Assembly: GCA_902624095.1 (NCBI GenBank) | Contig: CACNWB010000007.1 | Location: forward strand, 1 to 64,000 | Reading direction: 5' to 3' | From: an uncultured PS1 clade bacterium | GTDB lineage: Bacteria; Pseudomonadota; Alphaproteobacteria; RS24 | DNA length: 64,000 nucleotides | Shown: positions 50,909 to 63,052 of the stretch, one piece after another | Position numbering within the stretch: position 1 is the stretch's first letter | How the letters are laid out: every line of letters starts with the position of its first letter | Made by a program: the position numbers and the translations under genes | Notes under the pieces: generated by a model | Told to the model about the DNA's origin: nothing | Database searches by the model: none | The model's input: the letters and a program-made list of their open reading frames with translations, nothing else

Positions 50909-51376
50909 TTATAACTCGCCATCCGACTGGATCGACATTTCCCCCAGAAACTCTTCAAAGTCCTTAGCTTCACGAAAGTTCCGATACACTGAGGCAAACC
51001 GAACATAGCCCACCTGATCCAGCGCATATAGACCTTCCATCACCAATTCGCCGACTAGCTTGGCCGGAACTTCACTCTCGCCCAAATTCTCAAGACGACG
51101 CACAATTCCGCTTACCATACGCTCAATTCGCTCTGGCTCAACGGGTCGTTTTCGCAGAGCGACTTGCACAGATCGCATGAGCTTGTCGCGGTCAAACGGA
51201 ACTTTTCGACCGGTATTTTTGATGATTGTCAATTCGCGCAGTTGAATACGCTCAAAGGTCGTAAAGCGCCCACCGCAGTCGGGACAGACCCGACGGCGTC
51301 TAATAACAACGTTGTCTTCCGTCGGCCGACTGTCCTTAACTTGCGTGTCGGCATTCATGCAATAAGGACAACGCAT
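50909..51376 (-). CDS. nrdR: Transcriptional repressor NrdR
   Basis: [21 protein letters not shown]...[17 protein letters not shown]. Confidence 0.98.
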   Translation of the reverse strand: MRCPYCMNADTQVKDSRPTEDNVVIRRRRVCPDCGGRFTTFERIQLRELTIIKNTGRKVPFDRDKLMRSVQVALRKRPVEPERIERMVSGIVRRLENLGESEVPAKLVGELVMEGLYALDQVGYVRFASVYRNFREAKDFEEFLGEMSIQSDGEL

Positions 51377-51385
51377 GAAATCCGC

Positions 51386-52687
51386 CTAGTAAATCGGGAA
51401 CTGCGCACACAGCGCCTTGACCTGATCGCGAACACCGGCCTCGGCTTCGGGCACGGGCTGATTGGCGGCGGCGGCAACCGCTTCCAGAACTTCAGCAATC
51501 AGATCTCCGACACGGCGAAATTCGCCAACGCCAAAACCGCGGGTTGTGCCGGCCGGTGTGCCAAGGCGAATGCCTGATGTTACCATCGGTTTTTCGGGGT
51601 CAAACGGCACGCCGTTTTTATTGCAGGTAATATTGGCGCGCTCCAGAGCATTTTCTGAAATATCACCGGTCAGCCCTTTGGGGCGCAAATCCACCAGAAC
51701 TAGATGGTTTTCGGTACCGCCCGAAACAATATCGAAGCCGTGCCCCTGCAACGTATCGGCAAGCGCTCGGGCATTATTGACCACCTGCTGAATATACAGT
51801 TTGAACTCCGGCTGGAGCGCCTCGGCAAAGGCCACTGCCTTGGCCGCAATCACATGCATTAGCGGGCCACCCTGAATGCCCGGGAAAATGGCCGAATTAA
51901 ATTTTTTGCCCAGCGCTTCGTCATTGCACAAAATCAGCCCGCCACGAGGCCCGCGCAGGGTTTTATGCGTTGTTGTCGTGACCGCATGAGCATATGGCAA
52001 CGGGCTAGGATGTGCGCCACCAGCAACAAGGCCAGAAATATGGGCCATATCAACCAGCAAATAGGCACCAATACTGTCGGCAATTTCGCGGAAACGGGCA
52101 AAATCGATGATGCGCGGATAGGCCGAACCGCCCGCAATGATGAGTTTCGGCTGATGCTTTTTTGCCAAGGCCTCAACCTCGTCAAAATCAATGCGATGGT
52201 CATCGCGGCGCACACCATATTGCACGGCATTGAACCACTTGCCAGACTGGTTGGGAGCCGCACCATGGGTCAGGTGCCCACCTGCGGCGAGGCTCATGCC
52301 CAAGACGGTATCACCGGGCTTGATGAGCGCCTGAAACACCGCTTGATTGGCTTGCGATCCGGAATTAGGCTGCACATTGGCATAGGCGCAATCGTAAAGC
52401 TTACGAACACGCTCGATGGCAAGCTCTTCGGCCACATCGACATGTTCGCATCCGCCATAATAACGCCGACCGGGATAGCCCTCGGCATATTTATTGGTCA
52501 GCACCGAGCCTTGAACCTGCATCACAGCCTTGGAAACAATATTTTCCGAGGCAATCAGCTCAATTTGGTCTTTCTGGCGCGTCAGTTCGCTGTCCAAGAC
52601 GCGGGCAATATCAGGATCGCGTTCGACAATATCGCCACCAAAAAACGGATTTTCTCCGGACATGGGAAGTTCTTTGCTTTGCGACAT
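51386..52687 (-). CDS. glyA: Serine hydroxymethyltransferase
   Basis: [54 protein letters not shown]; start moved to internal Met. Confidence 0.97.
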   Translation of the reverse strand: MSQSKELPMSGENPFFGGDIVERDPDIARVLDSELTRQKDQIELIASENIVSKAVMQVQGSVLTNKYAEGYPGRRYYGGCEHVDVAEELAIERVRKLYDCAYANVQPNSGSQANQAVFQALIKPGDTVLGMSLAAGGHLTHGAAPNQSGKWFNAVQYGVRRDDHRIDFDEVEALAKKHQPKLIIAGGSAYPRIIDFARFREIADSIGAYLLVDMAHISGLVAGGAHPSPLPYAHAVTTTTHKTLRGPRGGLILCNDEALGKKFNSAIFPGIQGGPLMHVIAAKAVAFAEALQPEFKLYIQQVVNNARALADTLQGHGFDIVSGGTENHLVLVDLRPKGLTGDISENALERANITCNKNGVPFDPEKPMVTSGIRLGTPAGTTRGFGVGEFRRVGDLIAEVLEAVAAAANQPVPEAEAGVRDQVKALCAQFPIY

Positions 52688-52804
52688 GCTGCTTCCTTTC
52701 ACGCGAGCTGTTCTCGCCGATTGTGTACCACAATCACGGGACCTTACCAACAGACACAATTCGCCATGTGGTCGCAGTTTTGAGGATATTAACATAAAGC
52801 GTTA

Positions 52805-53569
52805 TTACGCCCACATGTTCCGCTCCATCAAAACCGATTTTAGCAGAGCGCAATCGTCGGTCATGATGCCGTCCACGCCAATATCGATCAAATTGTGCAT
52901 GGTTGATTCGTCGTTGATCGTCCACGCATGAACTTGAAGCCCAAGCTTATGGGCATGCGTCACTGAAGCAGGCGTAACCATAGAAACACCCTTTCGGTTG
53001 ACGGGGAATTGCACACATCCGGCGGTAAAATAAGCATTCAACCCCAACCACGCGGCCAAACGAAAGCGCGAAGATTCGCGTACCCCGATACTGTGACACA
53101 GGGGTCGACCAACAAGCTGGCATACCTTGAAAATCCGCTCATCATTAAACGCGCCAACGCATACTCTGGCATCGACCTCAGTGCGCCGGATGAGTAGTCC
53201 GAGCGGCTCCACAACAGACCACGCTTTAGCATCAATGTTGAACCTACATTCGGGAAACGCTTCCAGTAAATCTTCCATGCGTGGAATAGCGTGGCCGCCA
53301 GCTACCGTGATACTATCGATATCGGCGGCATCCAGCGCATTGATAGCAATGTCTTCACCAGTCATCCGCAACAATGTGGCATCGTGAAACGCGAAGACCA
53401 CGCCATCTCGCGATGCGTGAACATCTGTTTCCAAAAACCGATATCCCTGTCGAGTAGCATCGGAAAACGCCGCCATCGTGTTTTCCGGAGCCTCCAGATT
53501 ACCTCCCCGATGGGCAATTGCCAAAATGCCGTCATGTTCGAGATAAGGAAATTTCGGTGTCGGACGCAT
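52805..53569 (-). CDS. Glycerophosphodiester phosphodiesterase
   Basis: AIAHRGGNLEAPENTMAAFSDATRQGYRFLETDVHASRDGVVFAFHD. Confidence 0.93.
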   Translation of the reverse strand: MRPTPKFPYLEHDGILAIAHRGGNLEAPENTMAAFSDATRQGYRFLETDVHASRDGVVFAFHDATLLRMTGEDIAINALDAADIDSITVAGGHAIPRMEDLLEAFPECRFNIDAKAWSVVEPLGLLIRRTEVDARVCVGAFNDERIFKVCQLVGRPLCHSIGVRESSRFRLAAWLGLNAYFTAGCVQFPVNRKGVSMVTPASVTHAHKLGLQVHAWTINDESTMHNLIDIGVDGIMTDDCALLKSVLMERNMWA

Positions 53570-53623
53570 TTAAAAACCTAATTTGGGGCTGACACTGATG
53601 TTAAGACCCGTTATCCATGATGA

Positions 53624-54427
53624 ATGACAAATATTTCAATATTAATTAGCAACCCCGCTTTGGCAGGCGCAAGTGCCGCCGGGCTACTTCTTTTTTCAGT
53701 TTGGATCGTCAGCCTTGTGATCCGCGATGCAAGCATAATAGACATGTTTTGGGGCGGTGGCTTTGCCATTATTGCGGCAACGTGCCTCTTGGTTAGTGAA
53801 AAATTGAGCACCACGGCAATCGCCCTCGCGGCGCTCGTAATCTTATGGGGCACGCGCCTCTGGCTGCATTTGTTTTTGCGTTGGCGACGCGAAGGTGAGG
53901 AAGACTTCCGCTATCAACGTATGCGTGCCTACCACGGCAAGCATTTCTGGTGGCGAAGCCTGTTCACGGTTTTCACCTTTCAGGGTGTTCTCATGTGGTT
54001 GATTGCCATGCCTTATATGGCGGCGCTGGACTTTGGCGGCCCTGCCGCGGCGCCGATTGCCGGGCTAGTCGGGCTTGCGATAGCGCTTTTCGGCCTGACC
54101 ATGGAAACTTTGGCAGATATTCAACTCACCAAATTTCGAGCAACCGCACAGCCGGGCGATCTTCTGACCAATGGCTGGTGGTCGCGCACCCGCCATCCAA
54201 ATTATTTCGGCGATGCGTTGTTCTGGTGGGGTATCTGGGTTGCTGCCGTTGCAACAACGCCGGAAGTTATCTGGACGATTTATGCGCCTGCAATGATGAA
54301 TTTCCTGATTGTCAGAATTTCAGGTGCCGACATGCTGGAGCGCCATCTCATCAAAAAGCCGGGTTATGAAGAATATATGGCCCGCACCAATCGGTTTGTG
54401 CCGCGCATCTTCCGAAAACTCTCCTAA
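53624..54427 (+). CDS. DUF1295 / steroid 5-alpha-reductase-like membrane protein
   Basis: SIIDMFWGGGFAI; GWWSRTRHPNYFGDALFWWGIW; GYEEYMARTNRFVPRI. Confidence 0.9.
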   Translation: MTNISILISNPALAGASAAGLLLFSVWIVSLVIRDASIIDMFWGGGFAIIAATCLLVSEKLSTTAIALAALVILWGTRLWLHLFLRWRREGEEDFRYQRMRAYHGKHFWWRSLFTVFTFQGVLMWLIAMPYMAALDFGGPAAAPIAGLVGLAIALFGLTMETLADIQLTKFRATAQPGDLLTNGWWSRTRHPNYFGDALFWWGIWVAAVATTPEVIWTIYAPAMMNFLIVRISGADMLERHLIKKPGYEEYMARTNRFVPRIFRKLS

Positions 54428-55326
54428 AGCGCGCCCTGCAACATGCGCATAATTCCTGAAAAATCGAGGTCCTCGGACCCCGCTTCGGCCATTTGCTGAT
54501 AGAGCGCCGTGGCGCGCGCTCCCATCGGCGTCTCGCACGCAGCCGTCTGGGCGGCCTCTTGCGACAGAACCAGATCCTTCAACATCATGGCGGCGGTGAA
54601 CCCGGCCTGATAGTCGTTATTTGCGGGGCTGGCAGGCACCGGCCCCGGCATCGGGCAATAGCTGGTCATCGACCAATTCTGGCCTGAGGCCGTCGACGAA
54701 ATGTCAAAAAATGTCTGTGCGTCCAAGCCCAGTTTTTCGCCCAGCAAAAATGCCTCGCAAGTGCCGATCATCGAAATGCCGAGCAACATGTTGTTGCAAA
54801 TTTTGGCGACCTGCCCATTACCACTTGCGCCGGCATGAAAAATGTTTTTGCCCATCACCTCAAGCACGGGACTGGCGCGCGCAAAACCCTCGCCCGTACC
54901 GCCGACCATAAATGTCAGCGTCCCAGCGGTTGCCCCACCAACCCCGCCGGAGACGGGTGCATCGACCATGGCAAAGCCTTTTTGCGACGCGGCATCACTT
55001 ACCTCGCGTGCTGTAGCAACGTCAATTGTTGAACTGTCGATGAGCAAGCTGCCTTCCTGCACGGCACCTAAAATACCGCCTGCCTCTAAATACACCTCCT
55101 CGACATGGCGACCTGCCGGGAGCATGGTAACCACAATCTCAGCTCTGGCAACCGCACTGGCAATGTCTGACGCGCTTTGTCCGCCTGCAGCCACCAACTC
55201 GGTAAGAGCTGTTTCAACGTGGTCAAAACCGGTGACGCTATGGCCCGCCGCGACGAGGTTTTTCGCCATGGGAAGCCCCATATTTCCCAAACCTATAAAT
55301 CCAATTTCAAGCATTTGAATCCCCAA
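54424..55326 (-). CDS. mmsB: 3-hydroxyisobutyrate dehydrogenase
   Basis: IGFIGLGNMGLPMAKNL, DAPVSGGVGGATAGTLTFMVGG; next to acyl-CoA dehydrogenase/hydrolase. Confidence 0.93.
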   Translation of the reverse strand: MGIQMLEIGFIGLGNMGLPMAKNLVAAGHSVTGFDHVETALTELVAAGGQSASDIASAVARAEIVVTMLPAGRHVEEVYLEAGGILGAVQEGSLLIDSSTIDVATAREVSDAASQKGFAMVDAPVSGGVGGATAGTLTFMVGGTGEGFARASPVLEVMGKNIFHAGASGNGQVAKICNNMLLGISMIGTCEAFLLGEKLGLDAQTFFDISSTASGQNWSMTSYCPMPGPVPASPANNDYQAGFTAAMMLKDLVLSQEAAQTAACETPMGARATALYQQMAEAGSEDLDFSGIMRMLQGAL

Positions 55327-56350
55327 ATTTAAGTTCGTCTAAGCCCAGCGACGCAAAAATCTTTTCGATATCAGCCGCTGCGACGCCAGCGTGATCGGGC
55401 GGTGTCCAAGACGGCGCATTGTCTTTATCGAGAATGACCGCCCGCACACCCTCGTAAAAATCAGGCAGGGCCATCAACCGCGTAACCGCGCGCATTTCAA
55501 TCTGCATACAGCCGTTAAAATCTGCTTTTGCACCGTCGCGCATCTGACGCAGGGCTACAGCGGAACTGGTCGGTGATTTAGTATTAATAATGTCGAGTTG
55601 TTTACGCGCCCAATCCGTGTCAGCAGCAGCAAGAGCGGCCAGAATATCGACAATGCTGTTGGCGTGAAAACACGCATCGATCGCATCGCGTATTTCCGCA
55701 AGCGGCGGCGAGCCGGCATCAGCATGAAATCTGGCAAGTGTCTCATCAATATCGCCGCCCGCCGCCAGCTCTTGTTTCAAACTCTCAAGCTGCGCTGTCG
55801 ACACATAATGAGTAGCAATGCCCGCATAGCACAAATCCGCCGCGCGCAGGCGGGCACCGGTCAACACCATATAGGTACCGATATACCCAGGCAGACGCGG
55901 CAAAAAATAGGTGCCCCCAACATCCGGTAATAGGCCAATGCCTGTTTCCGGCATGGCGAAGACCGTATTCTCGGTACATACCCGATACCGCCCATGCACC
56001 GATACACCAACACCACCGCCCATAGTAATGCCGTCAATCAGGGCGATATAGGGTTTAGGAAATGTTTTGATGAGATGGTTTAGTGCGTATTCCTCGCGAT
56101 AAAAGCCAGTTGCTTTGGCATCACCCGCACGCCCCCAATCATGCAACGCGCGAATATCACCGCCGGCGCAAAAGCCCTTTTCACCCGCCCCTTCGATGAC
56201 GACATGTTCGATCGCCAGATCGTTTACCCAATCCTTCAGCACCGGCGTTATATCGCGCACCATTGACAGGGTCAGCGCGTTTAGCGCCTCAGGTCGATTC
56301 AGGGTAATGACACCGCTGGCACCGTTTTGGGAGAATTTGACGTCCATCAC
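55307..56350 (-). CDS. Enoyl-CoA hydratase/isomerase family, likely 3-hydroxyisobutyryl-CoA hydrolase
   Basis: GFCAGGDIRALHDWGR, DGITMGGGVGVSVHGRYRV, LPDVGGTYFLPRLPG. Confidence 0.92.
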   Translation of the reverse strand: MMDVKFSQNGASGVITLNRPEALNALTLSMVRDITPVLKDWVNDLAIEHVVIEGAGEKGFCAGGDIRALHDWGRAGDAKATGFYREEYALNHLIKTFPKPYIALIDGITMGGGVGVSVHGRYRVCTENTVFAMPETGIGLLPDVGGTYFLPRLPGYIGTYMVLTGARLRAADLCYAGIATHYVSTAQLESLKQELAAGGDIDETLARFHADAGSPPLAEIRDAIDACFHANSIVDILAALAAADTDWARKQLDIINTKSPTSSAVALRQMRDGAKADFNGCMQIEMRAVTRLMALPDFYEGVRAVILDKDNAPSWTPPDHAGVAAADIEKIFASLGLDELKFGDSNA

Positions 56351-57477
56351 GAATTCAGCAAATGGCGCGCGATAATGACGCGCATGATTTCATTGGTACC
56401 TTCGAGAATTTGATGCACCCGCAAGTCGCGTACCATGCGTTCAACTTCATAGTCTTGCAGATAGCCGTAGCCGCCATGAATTTGGAGCGCTTCATTGGCA
56501 ACATTAAAGCCCGCATCCGTTACAAAGCGCTTTGCCATGGCCGAGCGTTTGGTGCGTTCGGGGTCATTGTCATCGAGCGCGCGCGCGGCGTCATAGAGCA
56601 TGAGGCGGGCGGCCTGCAATTCGGTCGCCATATCGGCCAGTTTGAACTGTATCGCCTGAAAATCGCTGATACGATTGCCGAATTGCTCACGCTCGCCCGC
56701 GTAAGTCAGCGCCTTGTCAAAGGCGCGCTGGGCGGTGCCGAGCGAACAGGCGGCAATATTCAGGCGCCCGCCATCTAGACCCTTCATGGCGAATTTAAAG
56801 CCGTCGCCTTCCTCGCCTAGAAGATTTTCGACTGGCACGCGGCAATCTTCAAAAATAACCTGCGCGGTGGGCTGGTTATTCCAACCCATTTTGCGTTCGT
56901 TCGCACCAAAGCTTAAACCTTGCGTATCTTTTTCAATCAAAAAACACGACACGCCGCCCGCGCCCGCTTCACCGGTGCGCACCATGGCGACATAGAGATC
57001 AGAATGACCCGCGCCGGAAATAAACGCCTTACTGCCGTTTAGAACATAGTGATCGCCATCGCGTGTCGCCCGCGAACGCATGGCCGCCGCATCAGATCCT
57101 GAACCTGGTTCGGTCAGAGCATAGCTTGCCATCATATCCATCCGCATAAGCGGCGGCAGAAATTTGGCTCGCTGGCTTTTATTGCCAAAACTGTCAATCA
57201 TCCAGCTCGCCATATTGTGAATGGTCAGATAAGCCGCGGTCGAAGTGCAGCCCGCCGACAGAGCTTCAAAAACCAGCGCGGCCTCTAGCCGGCTTAGCCC
57301 TGACCCGCCATATTCTTCACCGACATAGACGCCGGCAAACCCAAGCTGGGCAAGCTGGCGCAGAATATTCGTGGGAAATATCTTTTCCTCGTCCCATTTC
57401 ATGGCGTGTGGTGCCATTTCTGCCATCGCAAAATCCAGCGCCATATTCTGAATTGCCTTTTGTTCTTCGGTAAGCAT
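56347..57477 (-). CDS. Acyl-CoA dehydrogenase (isobutyryl-CoA dehydrogenase-like)
   Basis: YALTEPGSGSDAAAMR, QIHGGYGYLQDYEVERMVRDLRVHQILEGTNEIMR. Confidence 0.94.
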   Translation of the reverse strand: MLTEEQKAIQNMALDFAMAEMAPHAMKWDEEKIFPTNILRQLAQLGFAGVYVGEEYGGSGLSRLEAALVFEALSAGCTSTAAYLTIHNMASWMIDSFGNKSQRAKFLPPLMRMDMMASYALTEPGSGSDAAAMRSRATRDGDHYVLNGSKAFISGAGHSDLYVAMVRTGEAGAGGVSCFLIEKDTQGLSFGANERKMGWNNQPTAQVIFEDCRVPVENLLGEEGDGFKFAMKGLDGGRLNIAACSLGTAQRAFDKALTYAGEREQFGNRISDFQAIQFKLADMATELQAARLMLYDAARALDDNDPERTKRSAMAKRFVTDAGFNVANEALQIHGGYGYLQDYEVERMVRDLRVHQILEGTNEIMRVIIARHLLNS

Positions 57478-57489
57478 GCGCCCTCCTAG

Positions 57490-58623
<1,134 letters not shown>

Positions 58624-58963
58624 CCACCCGGAGGCAAATACAGCCCCTCGCCTATCTGTCCATCCTGTGAACCAGCGCCCGCCAGCCCCGCATCGCCGCC
58701 ACTGCCATAACTGCCCCCCCCGCCGCGAACCGCAATCAGGATAATAAACGGCGCGAGCAGGCCCAAATCTAGTAAGGGCCGGCAGTAGAACGATTGAAAT
58801 TTTCTAGAAACACAAACACAAAAATATAGAGCTAATACTTTTTAACTTTCTCATTAAAAAGTCATGGTCCCGATAAATGTTTTATTAACTAAAAGATAAA
58901 TTTTAACAAAGTTACTTTTTAATTGTTTTGTTTGATTGAGTATATTTATTTTAAAGGAAATTT

Positions 58964-59848
58964 TTAATTATTTTCCCTAAGCCGCGCAATCAGGCTCGAC
59001 GTATCCCACCGCCCGCCACCCATGTTCTGCACATCGCCATAATAATCCCTAATGATTTGCGTGATTGGCAAGTCAGCGCCATTGCGCTTTGCCTCGTCCA
59101 GACAGATGTCCAGATCCTTGACCATCCAGTCCACGGCGAAGCCGAAATCAAACTGATTGTCGATCATCGTCTCGAAGCGGTTTTCCATCTGCCAGCTTTG
59201 CGCCGCGCCTTTGGAAATCACATCAATCACATCGCGTCCGTCCAGACCAACCTTTTGACAAAACAACAAGGCTTCGGACAGGCTTTGCAACAGACCGCCA
59301 ATGCAAATCTGATTGACCATTTTCGTCAACTGACCAGCCCCCGAGGCACCCATCAGTCGTACGGCGCGCGCGTAATGCCTCAAAACAGGTTTTACGGTGT
59401 CGAATATCTCCTGCGGCCCGCCGACCATAATCGTCAGTGCGCCGTTTTCCGCCCCCGCCTGACCGCCTGAAACGGGCGCATCTAACATATGACAGCCTTG
59501 GGCCCCGAGCTGCGCGGATAAATGCCGCGCGATGTTAGCCGAAGTTGTTGTGTGGTCGATAAAAATGGCGTCTTCATCCATGCCCGCGGCGGCGCCTTCA
59601 TCGCCGATTATGACAGCGTTCAAATCCGCATCATTGCCGACGCATGCGAAAACCAGTTCCGCGCCTTTTGCCGCTTCTGCGGGTGTGTGTGCCAAATGCC
59701 CGCCATGTGCGGCGACCCATGCTTCGGCCTTGGCGTGCGTGCGATTGTAAACTGTAATATCAAGACCAGCACTGGCCAGATGCCCAGCCATTGGAAACCC
59801 CATTGCGCCAAGCCCGATAAATGCAACCCGCATGTCATTTGCCTCCAA
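58964..59848 (-). CDS. Beta-hydroxyacid dehydrogenase (HIBADH/GarR family)
   Basis: VAFIGLGAMGFPMAGHLASAG, DAPVSGGQAGAENGALTIMVGG. Confidence 0.92.
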   Translation of the reverse strand: MEANDMRVAFIGLGAMGFPMAGHLASAGLDITVYNRTHAKAEAWVAAHGGHLAHTPAEAAKGAELVFACVGNDADLNAVIIGDEGAAAGMDEDAIFIDHTTTSANIARHLSAQLGAQGCHMLDAPVSGGQAGAENGALTIMVGGPQEIFDTVKPVLRHYARAVRLMGASGAGQLTKMVNQICIGGLLQSLSEALLFCQKVGLDGRDVIDVISKGAAQSWQMENRFETMIDNQFDFGFAVDWMVKDLDICLDEAKRNGADLPITQIIRDYYGDVQNMGGGRWDTSSLIARLRENN

Positions 59849-59868
59849 TGAACGCGCTTAAACGGCGC

Positions 59869-60345
59869 TCAAGCCAGCCCCGCATAACCGCCACGAAAAT
59901 ACAAAAGCGGAGCGTTCTGTGTTTCGGCGCAGTCGGCATTTTCGACATAGCCTATATAGATAATATGATCGCCTGCCTTGATGCGCTCTTGCACGCGGCA
60001 ATCAAAATGCGCCAATGCGCCAAGAAGGCGCTTACCGCCTGATGCGCTAGCCAAAATATGTCCGGGCTCCAGCTCATGCGTGCCGGGCCGCGCCATGGCG
60101 TTCGACAACTCTTCTTGCTCGGCCGACAATATATTGACGCAAAACCTGTCGGTATCGGCAAAGCGCGTCATCATGTCGGAATCATTGGCAAGGCACCAGG
60201 AAACCAGCGGCGGGTCGAGGGAAACGGATGAGAAACTGTTCACGGTAAGCCCCAGCGTGCTTCCTTTGGGATCGGTAATGGTTATGATTACGACACCGGT
60301 GCCAAATTGCCCAAAAGCGTTGCGCAGCGCGCGATGTTTGTTCAT
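59869..60345 (-). CDS. Flavin reductase-like FMN-binding protein
   Basis: FGQFGTGVVIIT, GLTVNSFSSVSLDPPLVSWCLA; start moved to internal Met (MNKHRA). Confidence 0.9.
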   Translation of the reverse strand: MNKHRALRNAFGQFGTGVVIITITDPKGSTLGLTVNSFSSVSLDPPLVSWCLANDSDMMTRFADTDRFCVNILSAEQEELSNAMARPGTHELEPGHILASASGGKRLLGALAHFDCRVQERIKAGDHIIYIGYVENADCAETQNAPLLYFRGGYAGLA

Positions 60346-60441
60346 TTTTCGGACCCTTGATGTATAAATGATGTTCTTATGCCTCAATCGCGCGCCTTTA
60401 TCCAGTGTTGTCATTAGTGCGATCAACCAAAACGGGACACT

Positions 60442-62271
60442 ATGATTTCTGAATTACACATGTGTCTGACCTTCGGAGTTATTGCCGGTGCCATGTTGCT
60501 TTATGTCACCGAATATGTGCCGATTGAAATGACCTCGCTGTTGGCGCTGGTTGCCATGTTGCTCCTGTTCACGCTGTTTCCCCAAATCGGGCCGAACGGC
60601 ACAAACCTTCTAGACGCTTCGGCTCTGCTCGCGGGTTTCGGCAATCCGGCGCTCATCACAGTTATGGCTTTATTGGTGATGGCGCAGGGGCTGTTTCAGT
60701 CCGGCGCCCTTGAAAACCTCATCGACCGTGCCACTCGCCGCGCGACACGTGCGCCAATACGCGCCATTTGGGGCATGTTGATCGGCGCCATGCTGGCCAG
60801 CGCCCTACTCAACAATACGCCCGTGGTATTGATGGCGATACCCATTATTGTCGCCATCGCCAAGCGCGCCAAACTCAATCCGGCGCGGCACATGATGTCA
60901 TTGAGCTTTATGACCATATTGGGTGGCATGCTGACACTTATCGGCTCATCCACCAATCTTCTGGTAGCGGATGCGGCGGCACGCTTCACCGACTATTCGT
61001 TGGGCTTTTTCCAGCAAACGCCAATTGCACTCGTTCTGATAGGCGTCGGCACGCTTTACATTTTTTTCGCGATGCCGCGCATTATCGGTGAGACGGAAGT
61101 GGAAGAAAAAAGCGACAGCGCCGAAACTGGCCGCCAATATATTATCGAATTGCGCTTGCGCATTGGCGACGCGCTGGTGGGCGCAAACACCGCTGCCGGT
61201 TTTTTGCCCGCATTAAGCGGCATGACTTTGCAAATTATCGAGCGCAACGGCGAAACCTTTTTGCCGCCATTTGACGACATCACCCTCGCGCCAGGTGACC
61301 GGTTGTTCATAGCTGCGACCCGCAGGGAAATTTCCGATGCGTTGACCAGTAAAGACCACCCGTTTTCACGCCAGCTTTTGCCTCTAGTGCCGGACATTGA
61401 GGCCGATAGCGATGACGAGACAATTCTGGCCGAGCTTGTCGTTGCGCCAGGCTCGCGCATGGCAGCGCGCGCCGTTCATCAAACCGGCTTTACCCATGAG
61501 ACGGGCTGCTTCATTATTGGCATTCAGCGGCGTCGGCGTATGTTGCGCCACGAGCTGACCGAGAACCGCCTTGAATCGGGGGACGTGTTGCTGGTTATCG
61601 GGCGGCAGGCAAATATTGAGAGCTTGCGCGACAATCGCGATACATTGCTGATGGAATGGTCGGCGCGTGAATTACCGCGGTTTGAAAAAGCCCGACCCGC
61701 AGGCCTGATATTTGCTGGCACGGTTTTATCCGCCGCGACCGGCTTTGTACCGATTGTGGCGGCTTCCGTGGCCGGGGCAACTTTAATGGTCGTCAGCGGA
61801 GTCCTTAATGTGCGCCAAGCCAGCCGCGGCTTTGACTTACGGATATTTCTCGTCGTCGCCGCCGCGCTTGCCATGTCGCATGCGCTGTTTGTTTCGGGCG
61901 GGGTGGAGTTCATTGCCGCGCAATTATTATATTTGTTTGATGGGCAAACGCCAGCCGTCATTTTGTCGGCGTTTTTCCTACTCTGCGCGGTGATTACCAA
62001 TATTCTATCGAACAATGCGACAGCCGTTTTGTTTACGCCTCTGGCGGTCAATCTTGCAGGCTCTTTGAGCGTTGACCCGCTGGCCTTTATTCTGGCCGTG
62101 GTGTTTGCGGCAAATTGCAGCTTCGCAACGCCGATTGCCTATCAGACGAATTTGCTGGTAATGACACCGGGCAATTATCAGTTCCGCGATTTTCTGCGTG
62201 CAGGCACCCCGTTGATTATTCTTGTTTGGTTAACCTATTCTATTGTTGCGCCGTGGTATTTCGGTTTTTGA
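60442..62271 (+). CDS. SLC13/DASS-family permease with TrkA-C domains
   Basis: Multi-TM; GGMLTLIGSSTNLLVADAA; central RCK-C-like segments; NILSNNATAVLFTPLA. Confidence 0.9.
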   Translation: MISELHMCLTFGVIAGAMLLYVTEYVPIEMTSLLALVAMLLLFTLFPQIGPNGTNLLDASALLAGFGNPALITVMALLVMAQGLFQSGALENLIDRATRRATRAPIRAIWGMLIGAMLASALLNNTPVVLMAIPIIVAIAKRAKLNPARHMMSLSFMTILGGMLTLIGSSTNLLVADAAARFTDYSLGFFQQTPIALVLIGVGTLYIFFAMPRIIGETEVEEKSDSAETGRQYIIELRLRIGDALVGANTAAGFLPALSGMTLQIIERNGETFLPPFDDITLAPGDRLFIAATRREISDALTSKDHPFSRQLLPLVPDIEADSDDETILAELVVAPGSRMAARAVHQTGFTHETGCFIIGIQRRRRMLRHELTENRLESGDVLLVIGRQANIESLRDNRDTLLMEWSARELPRFEKARPAGLIFAGTVLSAATGFVPIVAASVAGATLMVVSGVLNVRQASRGFDLRIFLVVAAALAMSHALFVSGGVEFIAAQLLYLFDGQTPAVILSAFFLLCAVITNILSNNATAVLFTPLAVNLAGSLSVDPLAFILAVVFAANCSFATPIAYQTNLLVMTPGNYQFRDFLRAGTPLIILVWLTYSIVAPWYFGF

Positions 62272-62295
62272 GCCGCGGTGGTAAGGGATAGAATT

Positions 62296-63021
62296 ATGAA
62301 TCAGCAAACAGGCTTGCGGCTACCGTCTTTCTTTATAACGGAACCTGCCCCCTGCCCTTATATTGAGGGGCAGATGGAACGCAAGCTCTTCACCCATCTT
62401 GCGGGCAGCGATGCCGACACGCTGAACAATAGGCTGACCCATGCTGGTTTCCGGCGTAGCCAGTCGATTGCCTATCGTCCGGCCTGCGACGCCTGTTCGG
62501 CCTGCCAGTCCGTGCGTATCGTGCTGAGGCATTTTACGCCGTCGACCTCGTTTCGACGTCTGATGCGTAAAAATGTCGATTTGACCGGGGAAGTATGCCC
62601 GCCGCACACAGGGCGCGAGCAATATGATTTGCTGCGGCGCTATCTCGATGCCCGCCATGAATATGGCGGCATGGCCGATATGACCCCGGGCGATTATGTC
62701 GCTATGGTCGAGGAAACCGCCGTCGACACATTTGTTACCGAATATCGTAACACAGACGGCGACTTGCTCGCCTGTCTCCTAGGCGACCGCATGCGGGACG
62801 GTATTTCACTCGTTTATTCGTTTTTCGACCCGCTCGCCGAGAAGCGCAGCCTTGGGAGTTTCATGATACTCGACCAGATCGCGCGCGCGAAAGAGTCCGG
62901 ACACGCTCATATTTACCTCGGATATCTGATAGAAGATTGTCGCAAAATGGCTTACAAAAAGCGCTTCGGACCGCTCCAGAAACTGGGGCAGGACGGATGG
63001 GAAGACTATCACCCCGCTTGA
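62296..63021 (+). CDS. bpt: Leucyl/phenylalanyl-type arginyltransferase Bpt (N-end rule)
   Basis: PCPYIEGQMERKLFTHL, LTHAGFRRSQSIAYRPACDACSACQSVRI. Confidence 0.94.
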   Translation: MNQQTGLRLPSFFITEPAPCPYIEGQMERKLFTHLAGSDADTLNNRLTHAGFRRSQSIAYRPACDACSACQSVRIVLRHFTPSTSFRRLMRKNVDLTGEVCPPHTGREQYDLLRRYLDARHEYGGMADMTPGDYVAMVEETAVDTFVTEYRNTDGDLLACLLGDRMRDGISLVYSFFDPLAEKRSLGSFMILDQIARAKESGHAHIYLGYLIEDCRKMAYKKRFGPLQKLGQDGWEDYHPA

Positions 63022-63052
63022 CGGATGATGGTGCGGTTCAGGGAGGACGCGC